A stretch of DNA of 64,000 nucleotides from Phaeobacter gallaeciensis (lineage in GTDB: Bacteria; Pseudomonadota; Alphaproteobacteria; Rhodobacterales; Rhodobacteraceae), in assembly GCF_001678945.1 (NCBI RefSeq), contig NZ_CP015124.1, forward strand, positions 3,386,001-3,450,000. Direction: 5' to 3'. Every line of letters begins with the position of its first letter. The first letter of the stretch is position 1. A program made the translations under genes and the position numbers. Below are positions 26,196 through 34,295 of the stretch, piece by piece. The notes under the pieces are model-generated. The model was not told the origin of the DNA. It did no database searches and worked only from the letters and a program-made list of their open reading frames with translations.

Positions 26196-26336
26196 TCAAT
26201 GCTCGTGGCGGTAGATAACCATCGGTTCCCGCGTATTGCGATCGCGGTTCTGGCGGATTTCGCGGGCGGCCTGGCGCGCCTGCAGATAGAGCACGATGGC
26301 CAGCGTGGCCGAGCCGATCAGAATGACTTCGAGCAT
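26196..26336 (-). CDS. 46-residue predicted small membrane protein
   Basis: Small gene starting 1 base after the stop of the upstream response-regulator gene. The product has one N-terminal membrane helix (about residues 3-20, LIGSATLAIVLYLQA) followed by a strongly charged tail of Arg, Gln, Asn and His. No ribosome site is visible, so translational coupling to the regulator gene is likely. It resembles no family I recognise. The hydrophobic-then-basic layout fits a type I or hairpin inner-membrane micro-protein. Evidence is context and composition only. Confidence 0.55.
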   Translation of the reverse strand: MLEVILIGSATLAIVLYLQARQAAREIRQNRDRNTREPMVIYRHEH

Positions 26337-26337
26337 G

Positions 26338-27057
26338 TCAGATCGCGATTTTCCGTTCGAGACGTTCCTGCACCATTCCCGCCAGCATTGCTGTATCCGG
26401 GCCGATGGGGCGGCCAGCCATGCGGGCCTGGGCAAGGCTTGCCGCGGCATTGGCGAGCGGCTTGTCGCCTGCACTGCGTGCGACACCGCCAATGAACTGC
26501 GTCAGATAGTCCAGCGTGTTGCCTTCATGGTCTTCGTTCAGAACATCTGCCGCATGGGCCATATCGTCCTGAAAGGCGAGGAAATCCGGCTCGATGGTTT
26601 CATCCGACAGGTCCTGCAGGCTGGCGGGCTGCCGGTCGGCGGGCAGGCGCGACAGGATCGCATGCTGGAATGCCGCCAGCGAGGTGATCGGCTTGGCGAG
26701 GAAGCCGTCGGCGCCAGCCTTGAGCGTCTCTTCTTCAAGGCTTTCGTCGCCGGAAATGCCAAGGATGACGGAAACCCGCGGTGATCCCTGATTGATCTCG
26801 GCGATCAGTTCCGTGCCGGAGCCATCCGGTAGCCCCACATCGGCAATCACGACGGAAGGGCGGTATTCCTTCAGGTGTCGGCGGGCGGATTTCAGGCAAT
26901 CGGCGCGCCGGATACGGGCACCGCTGCGCAAACAGAGTAAGCGCAGCGCTTCGCAGGCAAAGCGACTGTCCTCGACCACCAGAATGGTCAGACCAAGAAG
27001 AGGGCGCCGTTTCGTCGGGAGACGGTGGGCGGCTGCAAACAGTTCCGAATCGTCCAT
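26338..27057 (-). CDS. Response regulator with receiver domain and uncharacterised C-terminal part
   Basis: Predicted 239-residue protein. The receiver domain (about residues 22-140) has the acidic pair Glu29-Asp30, phospho-acceptor Asp73 (VVIADVGLPDGSG), Ser102 and Lys122, so it should be phosphorylatable. The remaining 100 residues are helical and lack a DNA-binding or GGDEF motif. AAGGAG precedes the ATG at 27057. No histidine kinase is adjacent, making this an orphan regulator, followed by a small membrane-protein gene. Output may be by protein-protein contact. Confidence 0.85.
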   Translation of the reverse strand: MDDSELFAAAHRLPTKRRPLLGLTILVVEDSRFACEALRLLCLRSGARIRRADCLKSARRHLKEYRPSVVIADVGLPDGSGTELIAEINQGSPRVSVILGISGDESLEEETLKAGADGFLAKPITSLAAFQHAILSRLPADRQPASLQDLSDETIEPDFLAFQDDMAHAADVLNEDHEGNTLDYLTQFIGGVARSAGDKPLANAAASLAQARMAGRPIGPDTAMLAGMVQERLERKIAI

Positions 27058-27288
27058 TACTCATACTCCTTGCGGGATACTGACTGACGCTATGGATTTG
27101 AGGCTAATTAGAGGTTAACGCGATGCAGGAGATGCCAAGGCTGCGGGTTTTCCCCATGATTGCCTGCGGTTGCCCGGTGTTCTCTGCAGCCGCCCGGTAG
27201 CGCGCGCCGTGCGCATTGGCGCACTTGCCCCCATTGGCTGGTCTCAGCATAAGGAGGTCGAACAGGATTTGAGAGGAGAATACACATC

Positions 27289-27693
27289 ATGATCGGTCGT
27301 TTGAACCATGTCGCGATTGCCGTGCCCGACCTTGAGGCGGCCTCGGCTCAGTACCGTGATGCGTTGGGCGCCAAGGTCGGCGCACCGCAGGATGAGCCCG
27401 ATCATGGTGTCACAGTTGTCTTCATAGAGCTGCCCAACACCAAGATTGAGCTGCTTTACCCGCTGGGGGATGACTCGCCCATCAATGGCTTCCTGGAAAA
27501 GAACCCCGCTGGTGGCATTCACCACGTCTGCTACGAGGTTGAGGACATTCTGGCTGCGCGGGATCACCTGAAGGCGCAGGGCGCGCGGGTTCTGGGCTCT
27601 GGCGAGCCGAAGATCGGTGCCCATGGCAAGCCAGTTCTTTTCCTGCACCCCAAAGATTTCAACGGCTGCCTGGTGGAACTGGAGCAGGTTTGA
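27289..27693 (+). CDS. mce: Methylmalonyl-CoA epimerase
   Basis: Predicted 134-residue enzyme of the glyoxalase/VOC superfamily interconverting (R)- and (S)-methylmalonyl-CoA. LNHVAIAVPDLE near the N-terminus supplies the first metal His, GGIHHVCYEV the second region, and the C-terminal LVELEQ the Glu ligand. Length is standard. AGGAGAA lies just upstream. It serves propionyl-CoA assimilation and the ethylmalonyl-CoA pathway together with the MeaB chaperone encoded at 55616; mutase and carboxylase genes are outside the window. The DUF1467 gene follows 56 bases later. Confidence 0.93.
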   Translation: MIGRLNHVAIAVPDLEAASAQYRDALGAKVGAPQDEPDHGVTVVFIELPNTKIELLYPLGDDSPINGFLEKNPAGGIHHVCYEVEDILAARDHLKAQGARVLGSGEPKIGAHGKPVLFLHPKDFNGCLVELEQV

Positions 27694-27749
27694 GGCTACC
27701 TGAGGCCAGCGCCGGACGTCGGCGCGCGGATATACAATAAAGGTGCGCT

Positions 27750-28025
27750 ATGGGAATTACATCGGGACTGGTGCTTTATGCGGTGATCTGGTTCATGACC
27801 TTCCTGATCGTCATTCCGATCCGGCTTGAGACACAAGGTGACAAGGGGGAGATCGTGCCCGGCACCCATGCCGGCGCGCCCGAAAACCATTATCTGAAGC
27901 AAAAGGCGGTGATCACCACCATCGCGGCCTTCGTGATCTGGGCCATCGTGGCAGGAATAATCCTGTCCGGAGTGATCAGCGTGAATGATTTCGACTGGTT
28001 CGACCGGCTGCCCGATCCAAAATAG
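27750..28025 (+). CDS. DUF1467-family membrane protein
   Basis: Predicted 91-residue inner-membrane protein with two helices (about residues 6-24 and 53-75) and a loop containing the family motif IPIRLETQGDKGEIVPGTHAGAP. DUF1467 is a conserved alphaproteobacterial family of unknown function that is frequently found next to mce, as here. AAGGTG precedes the ATG. The spacing of 56 bases suggests co-transcription with mce. Confidence 0.87.
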   Translation: MGITSGLVLYAVIWFMTFLIVIPIRLETQGDKGEIVPGTHAGAPENHYLKQKAVITTIAAFVIWAIVAGIILSGVISVNDFDWFDRLPDPK

Positions 28026-28043
28026 CGCCTCTTGAGAAAACGC

Positions 28044-28068
28044 GGCCCGGGGGGGATGCCCCCGGACC
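28044..28068. terminator. GC hairpin between convergent genes
   Basis: Inverted repeat GGCCCGGGGG / CCCCCGGACC with one mismatch and a short loop, between DUF1467 (+) and the EI24-like gene (-). There is no T run on either strand, so termination activity is uncertain. Confidence 0.4.
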
Positions 28069-28084
28069 GTTGATCTGTTCGCCG

Positions 28085-28777
28085 TCAGACCCTGCGCCAC
28101 AGGCTGTGGAATATATGGGTGAAGGTGGCCGCGCCCAGGATCGGGATCACCAGGTTCACCAGCGGCACTGACAGCGGCATCGCCATCAACGTGCCTGCGA
28201 TCCAAATGGTTCCCATGTGCTTGCGCCGCATCTTGCGGGCCTCGGGCATTCCGATGCGTCTGGCGGCGGCCAGGGTGAAGTATTCCCGGCCCAGAAAGAA
28301 CCCGTTCAGCCCCCAGAAAATGAACATCGCGATGGGCGGGAACATCAGATAAAGCACCAGCGCCAGCAGGTTCGCGGCGATCAGCACGCCAAGGAAATTG
28401 ACCGTGTCGCGCAGCGCCTCCACGATCGTTGGATCAGAGGCAGGGGGGAGCTGAGGGAAATGCTTGTCCTCAACCGCCTGTGCCACCTGATCCAGAAACA
28501 TCGAAGTGATGGCCGAAGCGACCGGGACCATCAGAAAGACCGACAGCCCCATCATCAGAAGGATCGACCCGAAGGACAGGATATCGTCCAGCCATGTCAC
28601 CTCCCCGAACAGGGGCAGTGTGACCTGCGGGCCGACCAGCCACTGCACCAGAAAGAAGAACAGCACATATGTGGCGATCAGCAGCGCAAAGGTCAGCCCG
28701 ACACCCAGAAAAAGAACCCTGCGAAAGCGCGGATCGCCGGTCTGGGCCAGGGACTTGAAAAAGGCGTCAAAGATCAT
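28085..28777 (-). CDS. EI24/CysZ-like membrane protein
   Basis: Predicted 230-residue polytopic inner-membrane protein with about four strongly hydrophobic segments and a GLNGFFLGREYFTLAAARR motif typical of the EI24/CysZ superfamily. CysZ members import sulfate, but this short alphaproteobacterial branch is not known to be sulfate-specific and no cys genes are nearby. The start overlaps the nitroreductase stop by 4 bases (ATGA), so the two are translationally coupled. Confidence 0.8.
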   Translation of the reverse strand: MIFDAFFKSLAQTGDPRFRRVLFLGVGLTFALLIATYVLFFFLVQWLVGPQVTLPLFGEVTWLDDILSFGSILLMMGLSVFLMVPVASAITSMFLDQVAQAVEDKHFPQLPPASDPTIVEALRDTVNFLGVLIAANLLALVLYLMFPPIAMFIFWGLNGFFLGREYFTLAAARRIGMPEARKMRRKHMGTIWIAGTLMAMPLSVPLVNLVIPILGAATFTHIFHSLWRRV

Positions 28778-29352
28778 GTGCTGATCCAGCTGGTGATGCG
28801 CTCCAGATCCGGGCGCGGGCGTTCCGGCGGCTTGGTACCTTCGGTGGCAATATGGATGAAGCCGGCGATGCGTTCGTGCGGCGCCAGCGACAAGGCCTCT
28901 TCGCAGAACTGGCGGTCGTGGCTAACCCAGCCTGAGAGCCAATTCGCCCCCCATCCGGCCGCCAGCGCCGCATTGAGCAGCGCAAGGCAGACAGCGCCCG
29001 CGGAATAGGTTTGTTCGATGGCCGGGATCTTGGGGCTGTCGGTCTGCACCTCAATCACCGCGACGGCCAGTTGGCCAAGCTCGAACTGGCTGCGCCCCTT
29101 GGCGATATCCTCGGGCGATTTTCCCAGCCGCTCACCTGCGGCTGTGGTCAGCTCTGCAAGCCGTCCCATGGCGGGTTTTTCGATGACGATGAAGCGCCAG
29201 GGCTCCAGCTTGCCGTGATCGGGCGTGCGGGCGGCGGCGGTCAGCAGAACCTGCAACTCGTCCCGGCTGGGGACCGGTGCGACCAACGTCTTCGCGGGGC
29301 GGGAGCGGCGGTTCAGAAGGAAATCAAGGGCGGCAGCATTCTGTTCGGGCAT
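28774..29352 (-). CDS. Nitroreductase-family protein (YdjA-like)
   Basis: Predicted 192-residue flavin enzyme of the minimal nitroreductase group. NRRSRPAKTL near the N-terminus and TPDHGKLEPWRFIVI match the FMN-binding pattern, and GWGANWLSGW is typical of the YdjA branch. It would act as an NAD(P)H-dependent reductase on quinones or nitro compounds; the natural substrate is unknown. It is the first gene of a two-gene unit with the EI24-like membrane protein. Confidence 0.85.
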   Translation of the reverse strand: MPEQNAAALDFLLNRRSRPAKTLVAPVPSRDELQVLLTAAARTPDHGKLEPWRFIVIEKPAMGRLAELTTAAGERLGKSPEDIAKGRSQFELGQLAVAVIEVQTDSPKIPAIEQTYSAGAVCLALLNAALAAGWGANWLSGWVSHDRQFCEEALSLAPHERIAGFIHIATEGTKPPERPRPDLERITSWIST

Positions 29353-29449
29353 ATGTGAAACCTTTTTACATCAAGGTTTTATATGCTGGCTGGCGCGTGT
29401 TTTTCAAGGGGCGGTTCGGTGATTATCGCGGCGCGCGGTGCGGCAGCAA

Positions 29450-29884
29450 TTATTCCCAGACCATGCGCTGGCCGCTGAGGCAGGCATGCAACGAGCCGGG
29501 CGGGATCAAACCAAGGTCCTGGAAGAAGGTGAAGTAATCCATGTGACCGATGTATTCAGCAATCCGGTCCCCTTCAAACCGCGCCATGAGACAATCGTAG
29601 GCGACAATCATTTCCGCGGTCGAAAGGCACTTGGCTGAAATGCGAATGCGCATCGAGATCCAGTCGTCCTGTTCGATCGCATTCATAACCTCAAAGGAGG
29701 ACGGTCCGACCAAGCCCTGTACAACGAGTTTGAATTCGACCCATTCCATCATCGGAATGATCTGGCCTCCGGTGACAGGTCCGCAAAAGGTCGCCTCCTC
29801 GGTGAAATACCGACCCAAATCGAAGTCACCGGGATCTCCGAGGGCGGCATTCAGGAAATCAAGAATGATCGATTTTTTGTCCAT
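29450..29884 (-). CDS. SnoaL/NTF2-like small protein
   Basis: Predicted 144-residue protein with the cone-shaped NTF2/SnoaL pattern: N-terminal helix (IILDFLNAAL), FTEEATFCGPVTGG, and beta strands ending with RFEGDRIAEYIGHMDYF. Such proteins are steroid isomerase-like or binding domains; the reaction is unknown. The ATG at 29884 fits the family N-terminus but has no Shine-Dalgarno: the minus strand reads CCTCCT there. A GTG at 29932 would add 16 residues (MFGWACAAPVY...). The start is therefore uncertain. Confidence 0.65.
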   Translation of the reverse strand: MDKKSIILDFLNAALGDPGDFDLGRYFTEEATFCGPVTGGQIIPMMEWVEFKLVVQGLVGPSSFEVMNAIEQDDWISMRIRISAKCLSTAEMIVAYDCLMARFEGDRIAEYIGHMDYFTFFQDLGLIPPGSLHACLSGQRMVWE

Positions 29885-29990
29885 AGGAGGTAACACCGAA
29901 TACACAGGAGCCGCGCAGGCCCAACCAAACACATCTCAGGCGGTGCGAACCGCGTAACTTAACCTCACGCATTTTGAAGCGATCGTGGCT

Positions 29991-30002
29991 TGCTGTACAG
30001 CA
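29991..30002. promoter_or_regulatory. Perfect palindrome TGCTGTACAGCA between divergent genes
   Basis: 12-bp perfect dyad in the 190-base gap between the SnoaL-like gene (-) and the DUF167 gene (+). The position suits an operator, but the cognate regulator is unknown. Confidence 0.35.
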
Positions 30003-30073
30003 GCTTGTTTCGGACCGTTGCAGCATTGCAATTGGTGCTGGTGTTTTGAGGGGCGGCAGGGCATCAAATCGAC

Positions 30074-30352
30074 ATGGGAAAACCAAAGAAGAAAGATCTA
30101 CCGGACCTTGCGGACCTGGCCGTTGCGGGGCTGGAGATCCAGGTGCGGGCCACGCCAAAGGCGGCGCGCAACGCGATCACCCGGACCGAGGCGGGGCTGA
30201 AGGTCTCGGTCACCGTGGCGCCGGAAAACGGCAAGGCCAATGCCGCAGTCGCGGATTTACTGGCCCGGGCCATGGGCGTTGCGCCCTCTGCTCTGGAGCT
30301 GCGCCGGGGCGCCACATCACGGGACAAGGTTTTCGTCTATCGCGGCTCATGA
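30074..30352 (+). CDS. DUF167 (YggU-like) protein
   Basis: Predicted 92-residue protein of the UPF0235/DUF167 family. Diagnostic motifs are QVRATPKAARNAI, VAPENGKANAAV and the C-terminal RGATSRDKVFVYRG. The family is conserved from bacteria to man; function is not established. The 3' end overlaps the convergent small gene by 6 bases. Confidence 0.88.
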   Translation: MGKPKKKDLPDLADLAVAGLEIQVRATPKAARNAITRTEAGLKVSVTVAPENGKANAAVADLLARAMGVAPSALELRRGATSRDKVFVYRGS

Positions 30353-30613
30353 ACCAGATGCGGGATCCTGCGGCGTGGCCTCATCCGGAACCAGGCGATA
30401 AACGCCTTCTGGCAGGTCAAGCGCAGCGGCCAGATCGCGCAGCTGGCTGTAGGAGAGGGTGATCTTTTCTACCCTGTCGGTGCGAGGATCGAATTGCTCC
30501 ACAGTCACGCATTCCGCAAAGGCGTTGATAGTCACATCTTCCAGCAAAGGGCGCTCGCCCTCATCCACCAGGGTAACGACGGTCGAGTCAAATTCGTGTT
30601 CGATGGTAAACAT
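30347..30613 (-). CDS. Small conserved hypothetical protein
   Basis: Predicted 88-residue acidic protein (FTIEHEFDSTVVTLVDEG..., then ..LSYSQLRDLAAAL). I do not recognise a family. It has coding-like composition, an ATG at 30613 in good context of family-like start, and ends convergently inside the DUF167 gene. No membrane segment, signal peptide or Cys motif. A secondary-structure reading suggests beta strands followed by one helix. Confidence 0.6.
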   Translation of the reverse strand: MFTIEHEFDSTVVTLVDEGERPLLEDVTINAFAECVTVEQFDPRTDRVEKITLSYSQLRDLAAALDLPEGVYRLVPDEATPQDPASGS

Positions 30614-30786
30614 ATCCCGATGTTGCCACCTTGGTGCTGTGATTGGCAAGTGTTTGCGCGGGCACCAGAAATGTGACGCGAACCTCCGCTGACGGCTGCA
30701 AGACTGACTGCAAAATCCGGCTGTCTGCGATTGAACCTCGGTTGGGTCCCGGCCTATGATCGGGCGATGACGTCAAGGAGAGGCCG

Positions 30787-31521
30787 ATGCGCTCCATTCT
30801 GAAAACAGTCTCGCTTTGCGCACTCAGTGTTTTGAGCGCCTGCGGCGTTCCCGGTGCCCCGCCGCTCGGTGGCGGAGCGGTTGCTCCGGCAACATCCGGG
30901 GCGCGGGTGTCTGGTCTTTCGCCAGCCGAAGCTCGGCCAACCTTTGCCACCGTCGCCAGCCGCGTTGAACCGGTGGCCGAACGCACCTGCCGGACGCAGA
31001 CCAGTGGTATGAATTGCGACTATCTGATCCGGATCGATCCCGACGCCAAAGCGCCGCCGAATGCCTATCAGAGCCTGTCGCAGTCCGGCCGCCCGGTAAT
31101 CACCTTCACCCGCTCTATGCTGGGACAGATCGCCAACGCGGATGAGCTGGCCTTTGTCATGTCGCACGAGGCTGCGCACCATATCCGCGCGCATCTGGCG
31201 CGCCAGCAGCAGAACGCAGTGGCGGGTTCCGTGTTGCTGGCCGGGCTTGCCACCCTTGCCGGAGGCAGCGCGGCGGATATCTCCAACGCACAGGATCTGG
31301 GCGCCATTGTCGGTGCGCGGGGATATTCCAAGGAATTCGAACTGGAGGCGGATCAGCTCGGCACCATTATCACCCACCAGGCCGGATACCGGCCCAGCGT
31401 CGGGGTGCAGTTCTTCTATCGCCTGCCGGACCCCGGCGACAAATTCCTTGGCAGCCATCCGGCCAATCCGGACCGGGTGCGCGTGGTGCAGCAGACCATC
31501 ACCCGCTACGGGCTGAATTGA
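30787..31521 (+). CDS. M48-family zinc metalloprotease lipoprotein
   Basis: Predicted 244-residue exported protease. Residues 1-18 are a lipoprotein signal with lipobox LSAC and lipidated Cys19. The zinc motif HEAAH is at residues 127-131, and FELEAD around 184-189 supplies the third ligand, as in M48 (BepA/LoiP-like) periplasmic proteases. It is shorter than BepA and has no TPR repeats. Likely role: quality control of outer-membrane or periplasmic proteins. GGAG lies upstream of the ATG. The following YigZ-like gene starts 3 bases after its stop. Confidence 0.88.
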   Translation: MRSILKTVSLCALSVLSACGVPGAPPLGGGAVAPATSGARVSGLSPAEARPTFATVASRVEPVAERTCRTQTSGMNCDYLIRIDPDAKAPPNAYQSLSQSGRPVITFTRSMLGQIANADELAFVMSHEAAHHIRAHLARQQQNAVAGSVLLAGLATLAGGSAADISNAQDLGAIVGARGYSKEFELEADQLGTIITHQAGYRPSVGVQFFYRLPDPGDKFLGSHPANPDRVRVVQQTITRYGLN

Positions 31522-31523
31522 TC

Positions 31524-31904
31524 ATGGCGGAAAACTCTGCAGATGCAGCGCCCGAGATGAAAAAACTGGGCGTGGTCCTGACCGACCGGGGGTCACGCTA
31601 TGCGGTGACCGGCGCCCGAGTTACGTCGCGCGCCGAAGTCGACGCGGTGCTGGCGGCACTGAAAACCGACCGCGCCTACGCCAAGGCCACCCATAACACC
31701 TGGGCGGCGATGCTGCCGACGGGCGCGCTCAAGGCCGACGACGGAGAGAGCGGCGCCGGAATGGTGATCTTGCGGATGATGGAGCGGGAAGGGCTGCAAG
31801 ATCATCTGATCATCGTCACCCGCTGGTATGGCGGCAAGAAACTGGGCGGCGACCGCTTTCGCCGGGTTCAGGACGCGGTGCGTGCCTATCTGAACCCCGC
31901 CTAG
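31524..31904 (+). CDS. YigZ/IMPACT-family protein (short form)
   Basis: Predicted 126-residue protein covering only the IMPACT N-terminal domain (UPF0029). Motifs SRAEVDAVLAALK, THNTWAAML, DDGESGAGMVIL and TRWYGGKKLGGDRFRRV are diagnostic. E. coli YigZ is about 204 residues and has a second domain, absent here. The domain is linked to translation or stress regulation in eukaryotes; the bacterial role is unclear. It starts 3 bases after the M48 stop and is probably co-transcribed. Confidence 0.85.
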   Translation: MAENSADAAPEMKKLGVVLTDRGSRYAVTGARVTSRAEVDAVLAALKTDRAYAKATHNTWAAMLPTGALKADDGESGAGMVILRMMEREGLQDHLIIVTRWYGGKKLGGDRFRRVQDAVRAYLNPA

Positions 31905-31919
31905 GCCCGCGTCACGCGA

Positions 31920-31933
31920 TTGACCTGCATCAA
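31920..31933 (+). promoter_or_regulatory. Perfect FNR-family (FnrL-type) operator
   Basis: TTGACCTGCATCAA matches TTGAY-N4-RTCAA exactly. The centre is 31926.5. A -10-like TATTTT at 31955-31960 predicts a start near 31968, putting the box at about -41.5, the standard class II activation position. It directly precedes the two DUF6455 genes. Confidence 0.7.
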
Positions 31934-31954
31934 GGTCCGGGGCCGGGCCTGTGG

Positions 31955-31960
31955 TATTTT
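31955..31960 (+). promoter_or_regulatory. -10 element of the FNR-type promoter
   Basis: TATTTT in GTGGTATTTTC, 21 bases downstream of the FNR-type box. No good -35 hexamer is present, as expected for an activator-dependent promoter. Confidence 0.5.
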
Positions 31961-31991
31961 CTGGCGTGACACGCAGCCAGGAGAACGCGCG

Positions 31992-32276
31992 ATGGATGAT
32001 TGCGGGATCAAGGATAAAGCTAAACTGAAGACGCACGCGGCCCTTTTTGATGAAATGGGGCAGGCGGTTGGGCTGGATCTTCAGGAAGAGGCCATCGCCG
32101 GGCGGCTGAATTTCGATGAAATCGCCGAAGCGGTGCTGCGCTGCACCCGCTGCGCCCATCCGGAGACCTGCCAGAAGTGGTTGCATTCACCCGCGCGTGC
32201 AGATGAGGCGGCTGACACTCCGGATTACTGCCGCAACCGCGATCTGCTGGGATATCTGCGCGAACCGGTCGCCTGA
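31992..32276 (+). CDS. DUF6455-family cysteine protein, copy 1
   Basis: Predicted 94-residue cytoplasmic protein. The centre carries CTRCAHPETCQKW (Cys51, Cys54, Cys60) and a fourth Cys at about 79 in DYCRN, so it could bind a metal or small iron-sulfur cluster. Flanking helices are rich in Glu and Leu. The family is common in Rhodobacteraceae and uncharacterised. It is the first gene behind a perfect FNR-type box and is followed 28 bases later by a paralogue with the same Cys spacing. An oxygen- or redox-linked role is an inference from the operator. Confidence 0.75.
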   Translation: MDDCGIKDKAKLKTHAALFDEMGQAVGLDLQEEAIAGRLNFDEIAEAVLRCTRCAHPETCQKWLHSPARADEAADTPDYCRNRDLLGYLREPVA

Positions 32277-32304
32277 TCTGGCAGCCTTTGGGGAGGATCA
32301 AGAC

Positions 32305-32577
32305 ATGCATCCATTGGGGGACGCGCTGTATCACCTGAGGCTTCTGGGGCTAATGGGCAAAACCACCGAGGCCGATCTGGTCGAGGCCTTTGAGGCAGGC
32401 CGCATCAGTTCCGAGGACTGGGCGGATATGGTCAACCGCTGCCGGGCCTGCGAGGGTATCGAGACTTGCGAACGCTGGCTCGCTGCCCATGACAAAGCTG
32501 AAGAGGCACCCGGCTGCTGCAAGAATGCCAAGGTCCTGCTGCGCCTGCGGGCCGAGAAGGAAAAAGCAGAGGCCTGA
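32305..32577 (+). CDS. DUF6455-family cysteine protein, copy 2
   Basis: Predicted 90-residue paralogue of the preceding gene. It has CRACEGIETCERW, the same CxxC-x5-C-x-x-W spacing, and a CC pair near the C-terminus (PGCCKN). The N-terminal helix (HPLGDALYHLRLLGLMG) differs from copy 1. GGGGAGG lies upstream of the ATG at 32305. Likely expressed from the same FNR-type promoter. Two divergent copies side by side suggest either a heteromeric pair or recent specialisation. Confidence 0.75.
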   Translation: MHPLGDALYHLRLLGLMGKTTEADLVEAFEAGRISSEDWADMVNRCRACEGIETCERWLAAHDKAEEAPGCCKNAKVLLRLRAEKEKAEA

Positions 32578-32694
32578 GGCCGCAGACAAGGCTGGAGAAT
32601 GCCTGTGGGCGCTCACTGGTCAAGGCCAAAGAGGCCGTGCTCCCGCTGAAAACATCCATTCCCAAAGCCACACGCGCGTACTATATGCGCAGCC

Positions 32695-34107
32695 ATGACC
32701 AGCAATCCGCCAGACCTCCGCCCCGACCTCGCCCCGAAAGCCCAGTTCGGTGATGCCCCGCGTAAAGACCAGCCGACCCTTGGCATGGTGTCGCTCGGCT
32801 GCCCCAAGGCGTTGGTGGACAGTGAGCGCATCCTGACCCGGCTGCGCGCCGAAGGATACGGCATCTCTGCCGATTACGCGGGCGCCGATGCGGTGATCGT
32901 CAATACCTGCGGGTTCCTCGACAGTGCCAAGGCCGAAAGTCTGGACGCCATCGGTGAGGCGCTGAAGGAAAATGGCAAGGTTATCGTCACCGGCTGCCTT
33001 GGCGCCGAGCCGGACTATATCCGCGAACATCATCCGCGCATTCTGGCCGTCACCGGTCCACACCAGTATGAACAGGTGCTGGATGCCGTACACGCCGCGG
33101 TGCCGCCTGCGCCCGATCCCTTTGTCGATCTGCTGCCCGCCACCGGCGTCAGCCTGACGCCCCGGCACTTCAGCTATCTGAAGATTTCGGAAGGCTGCAA
33201 TCACAAGTGCAAGTTCTGCATCATCCCGGACATGCGCGGGCGGCTGGCCTCGCGCCCCGCCCACGCCGTGCTGCGCGAGGCGGAAAAGCTGGTCGATGCA
33301 GGCGTGCGCGAACTTCTGGTGATCAGTCAGGATACCTCGGCCTATGGGCTCGACCGCAAATACGATGTGAACCCTTGGAAAGAGGGCGAGATACGCAGCC
33401 ATATCACCGATCTGTCGCGGGCGCTGGGGCAGTTGGCACCTGCATCGGACCTTTGGGTGCGGCTGCATTATGTCTATCCGTATCCGCACGTGCGCGAGTT
33501 GATCCCGTTGATGGCGGACCCGGACAACGCGCTTCTGCCCTATCTAGACATCCCCTTTCAGCACGCCCACCCGGATGTGCTGAAACGCATGGCACGCCCC
33601 GCAGCGGCGGCGAAAACGCTGGACGAAATCCGCGCCTGGCGCGAGATCTGCCCGGAGATCACCCTGCGCTCCACCTTCATCGTCGGCTACCCCGGCGAGA
33701 CGGAGGCGGAGTTCCAGCATCTTCTCGACTGGATGGATGAGGCGCAACTCGACCGGGTTGGCTGTTTCAAATACGAAAACGTCGACGGCGCGCGCTCCAA
33801 CGATCTGCCGGATCACGTGGCCGAAGAGGTGAAGCAGGAGCGCTGGGAACGCTTCATGGAAAAGGCGCAGGCGATTTCCGAGGCTAAGCTGGCAGCCAAG
33901 GTCGGCCAGACCATGCAAGTCATCGTGGATGACATCGACGAAGACGGCATCGCCACCTGCCGCACCAAGGCCGACGCGCCCGAGATCGACGGCAATCTGT
34001 TCATCGACGAGGGCACCGAAGGCCTGAAGGTGGGCGATCTGGTCACCGTCGAAGTTGACGAGGCCGGGGAATATGACCTTTGGGGGGCACTGGTCGCTGG
34101 CTGGTAA
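32695..34107 (+). CDS. rimO: Ribosomal protein S12 methylthiotransferase
   Basis: Predicted 470-residue radical-SAM enzyme that methylthiolates Asp of ribosomal protein S12. The auxiliary cluster cysteines are Cys36 ([12 protein letters not shown]), Cys72 (NTCGFLDSA) and Cys101 (GCLGAE). The radical-SAM motif CNHKCKFC gives Cys168, Cys172 and Cys175. A C-terminal TRAM domain follows. [12 protein letters not shown] and FLDSA distinguish RimO from the tRNA enzyme MiaB. It is a stand-alone gene between the DUF6455 pair and an AsmA-like gene. Confidence 0.95.
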   Translation: MTSNPPDLRPDLAPKAQFGDAPRKDQPTLGMVSLGCPKALVDSERILTRLRAEGYGISADYAGADAVIVNTCGFLDSAKAESLDAIGEALKENGKVIVTGCLGAEPDYIREHHPRILAVTGPHQYEQVLDAVHAAVPPAPDPFVDLLPATGVSLTPRHFSYLKISEGCNHKCKFCIIPDMRGRLASRPAHAVLREAEKLVDAGVRELLVISQDTSAYGLDRKYDVNPWKEGEIRSHITDLSRALGQLAPASDLWVRLHYVYPYPHVRELIPLMADPDNALLPYLDIPFQHAHPDVLKRMARPAAAAKTLDEIRAWREICPEITLRSTFIVGYPGETEAEFQHLLDWMDEAQLDRVGCFKYENVDGARSNDLPDHVAEEVKQERWERFMEKAQAISEAKLAAKVGQTMQVIVDDIDEDGIATCRTKADAPEIDGNLFIDEGTEGLKVGDLVTVEVDEAGEYDLWGALVAGW

Positions 34108-34295
34108 GCTCCGCTCACATCTGAAGGCTGTTTCTTGGTTCAATAGGCTCCGTGGCTTGTGCCGGGGGCTGTCCGCTGATGAAATTTCCGATGCGGCAAT
34201 GGTGAAGTCTGTCCGCGACACTGTCCGGGCCAACCGACTATTGCGCCTTGCGGGGCGCACTGTATCCTCGGGGGAAACAGGCAGCGGAGGGTGCT

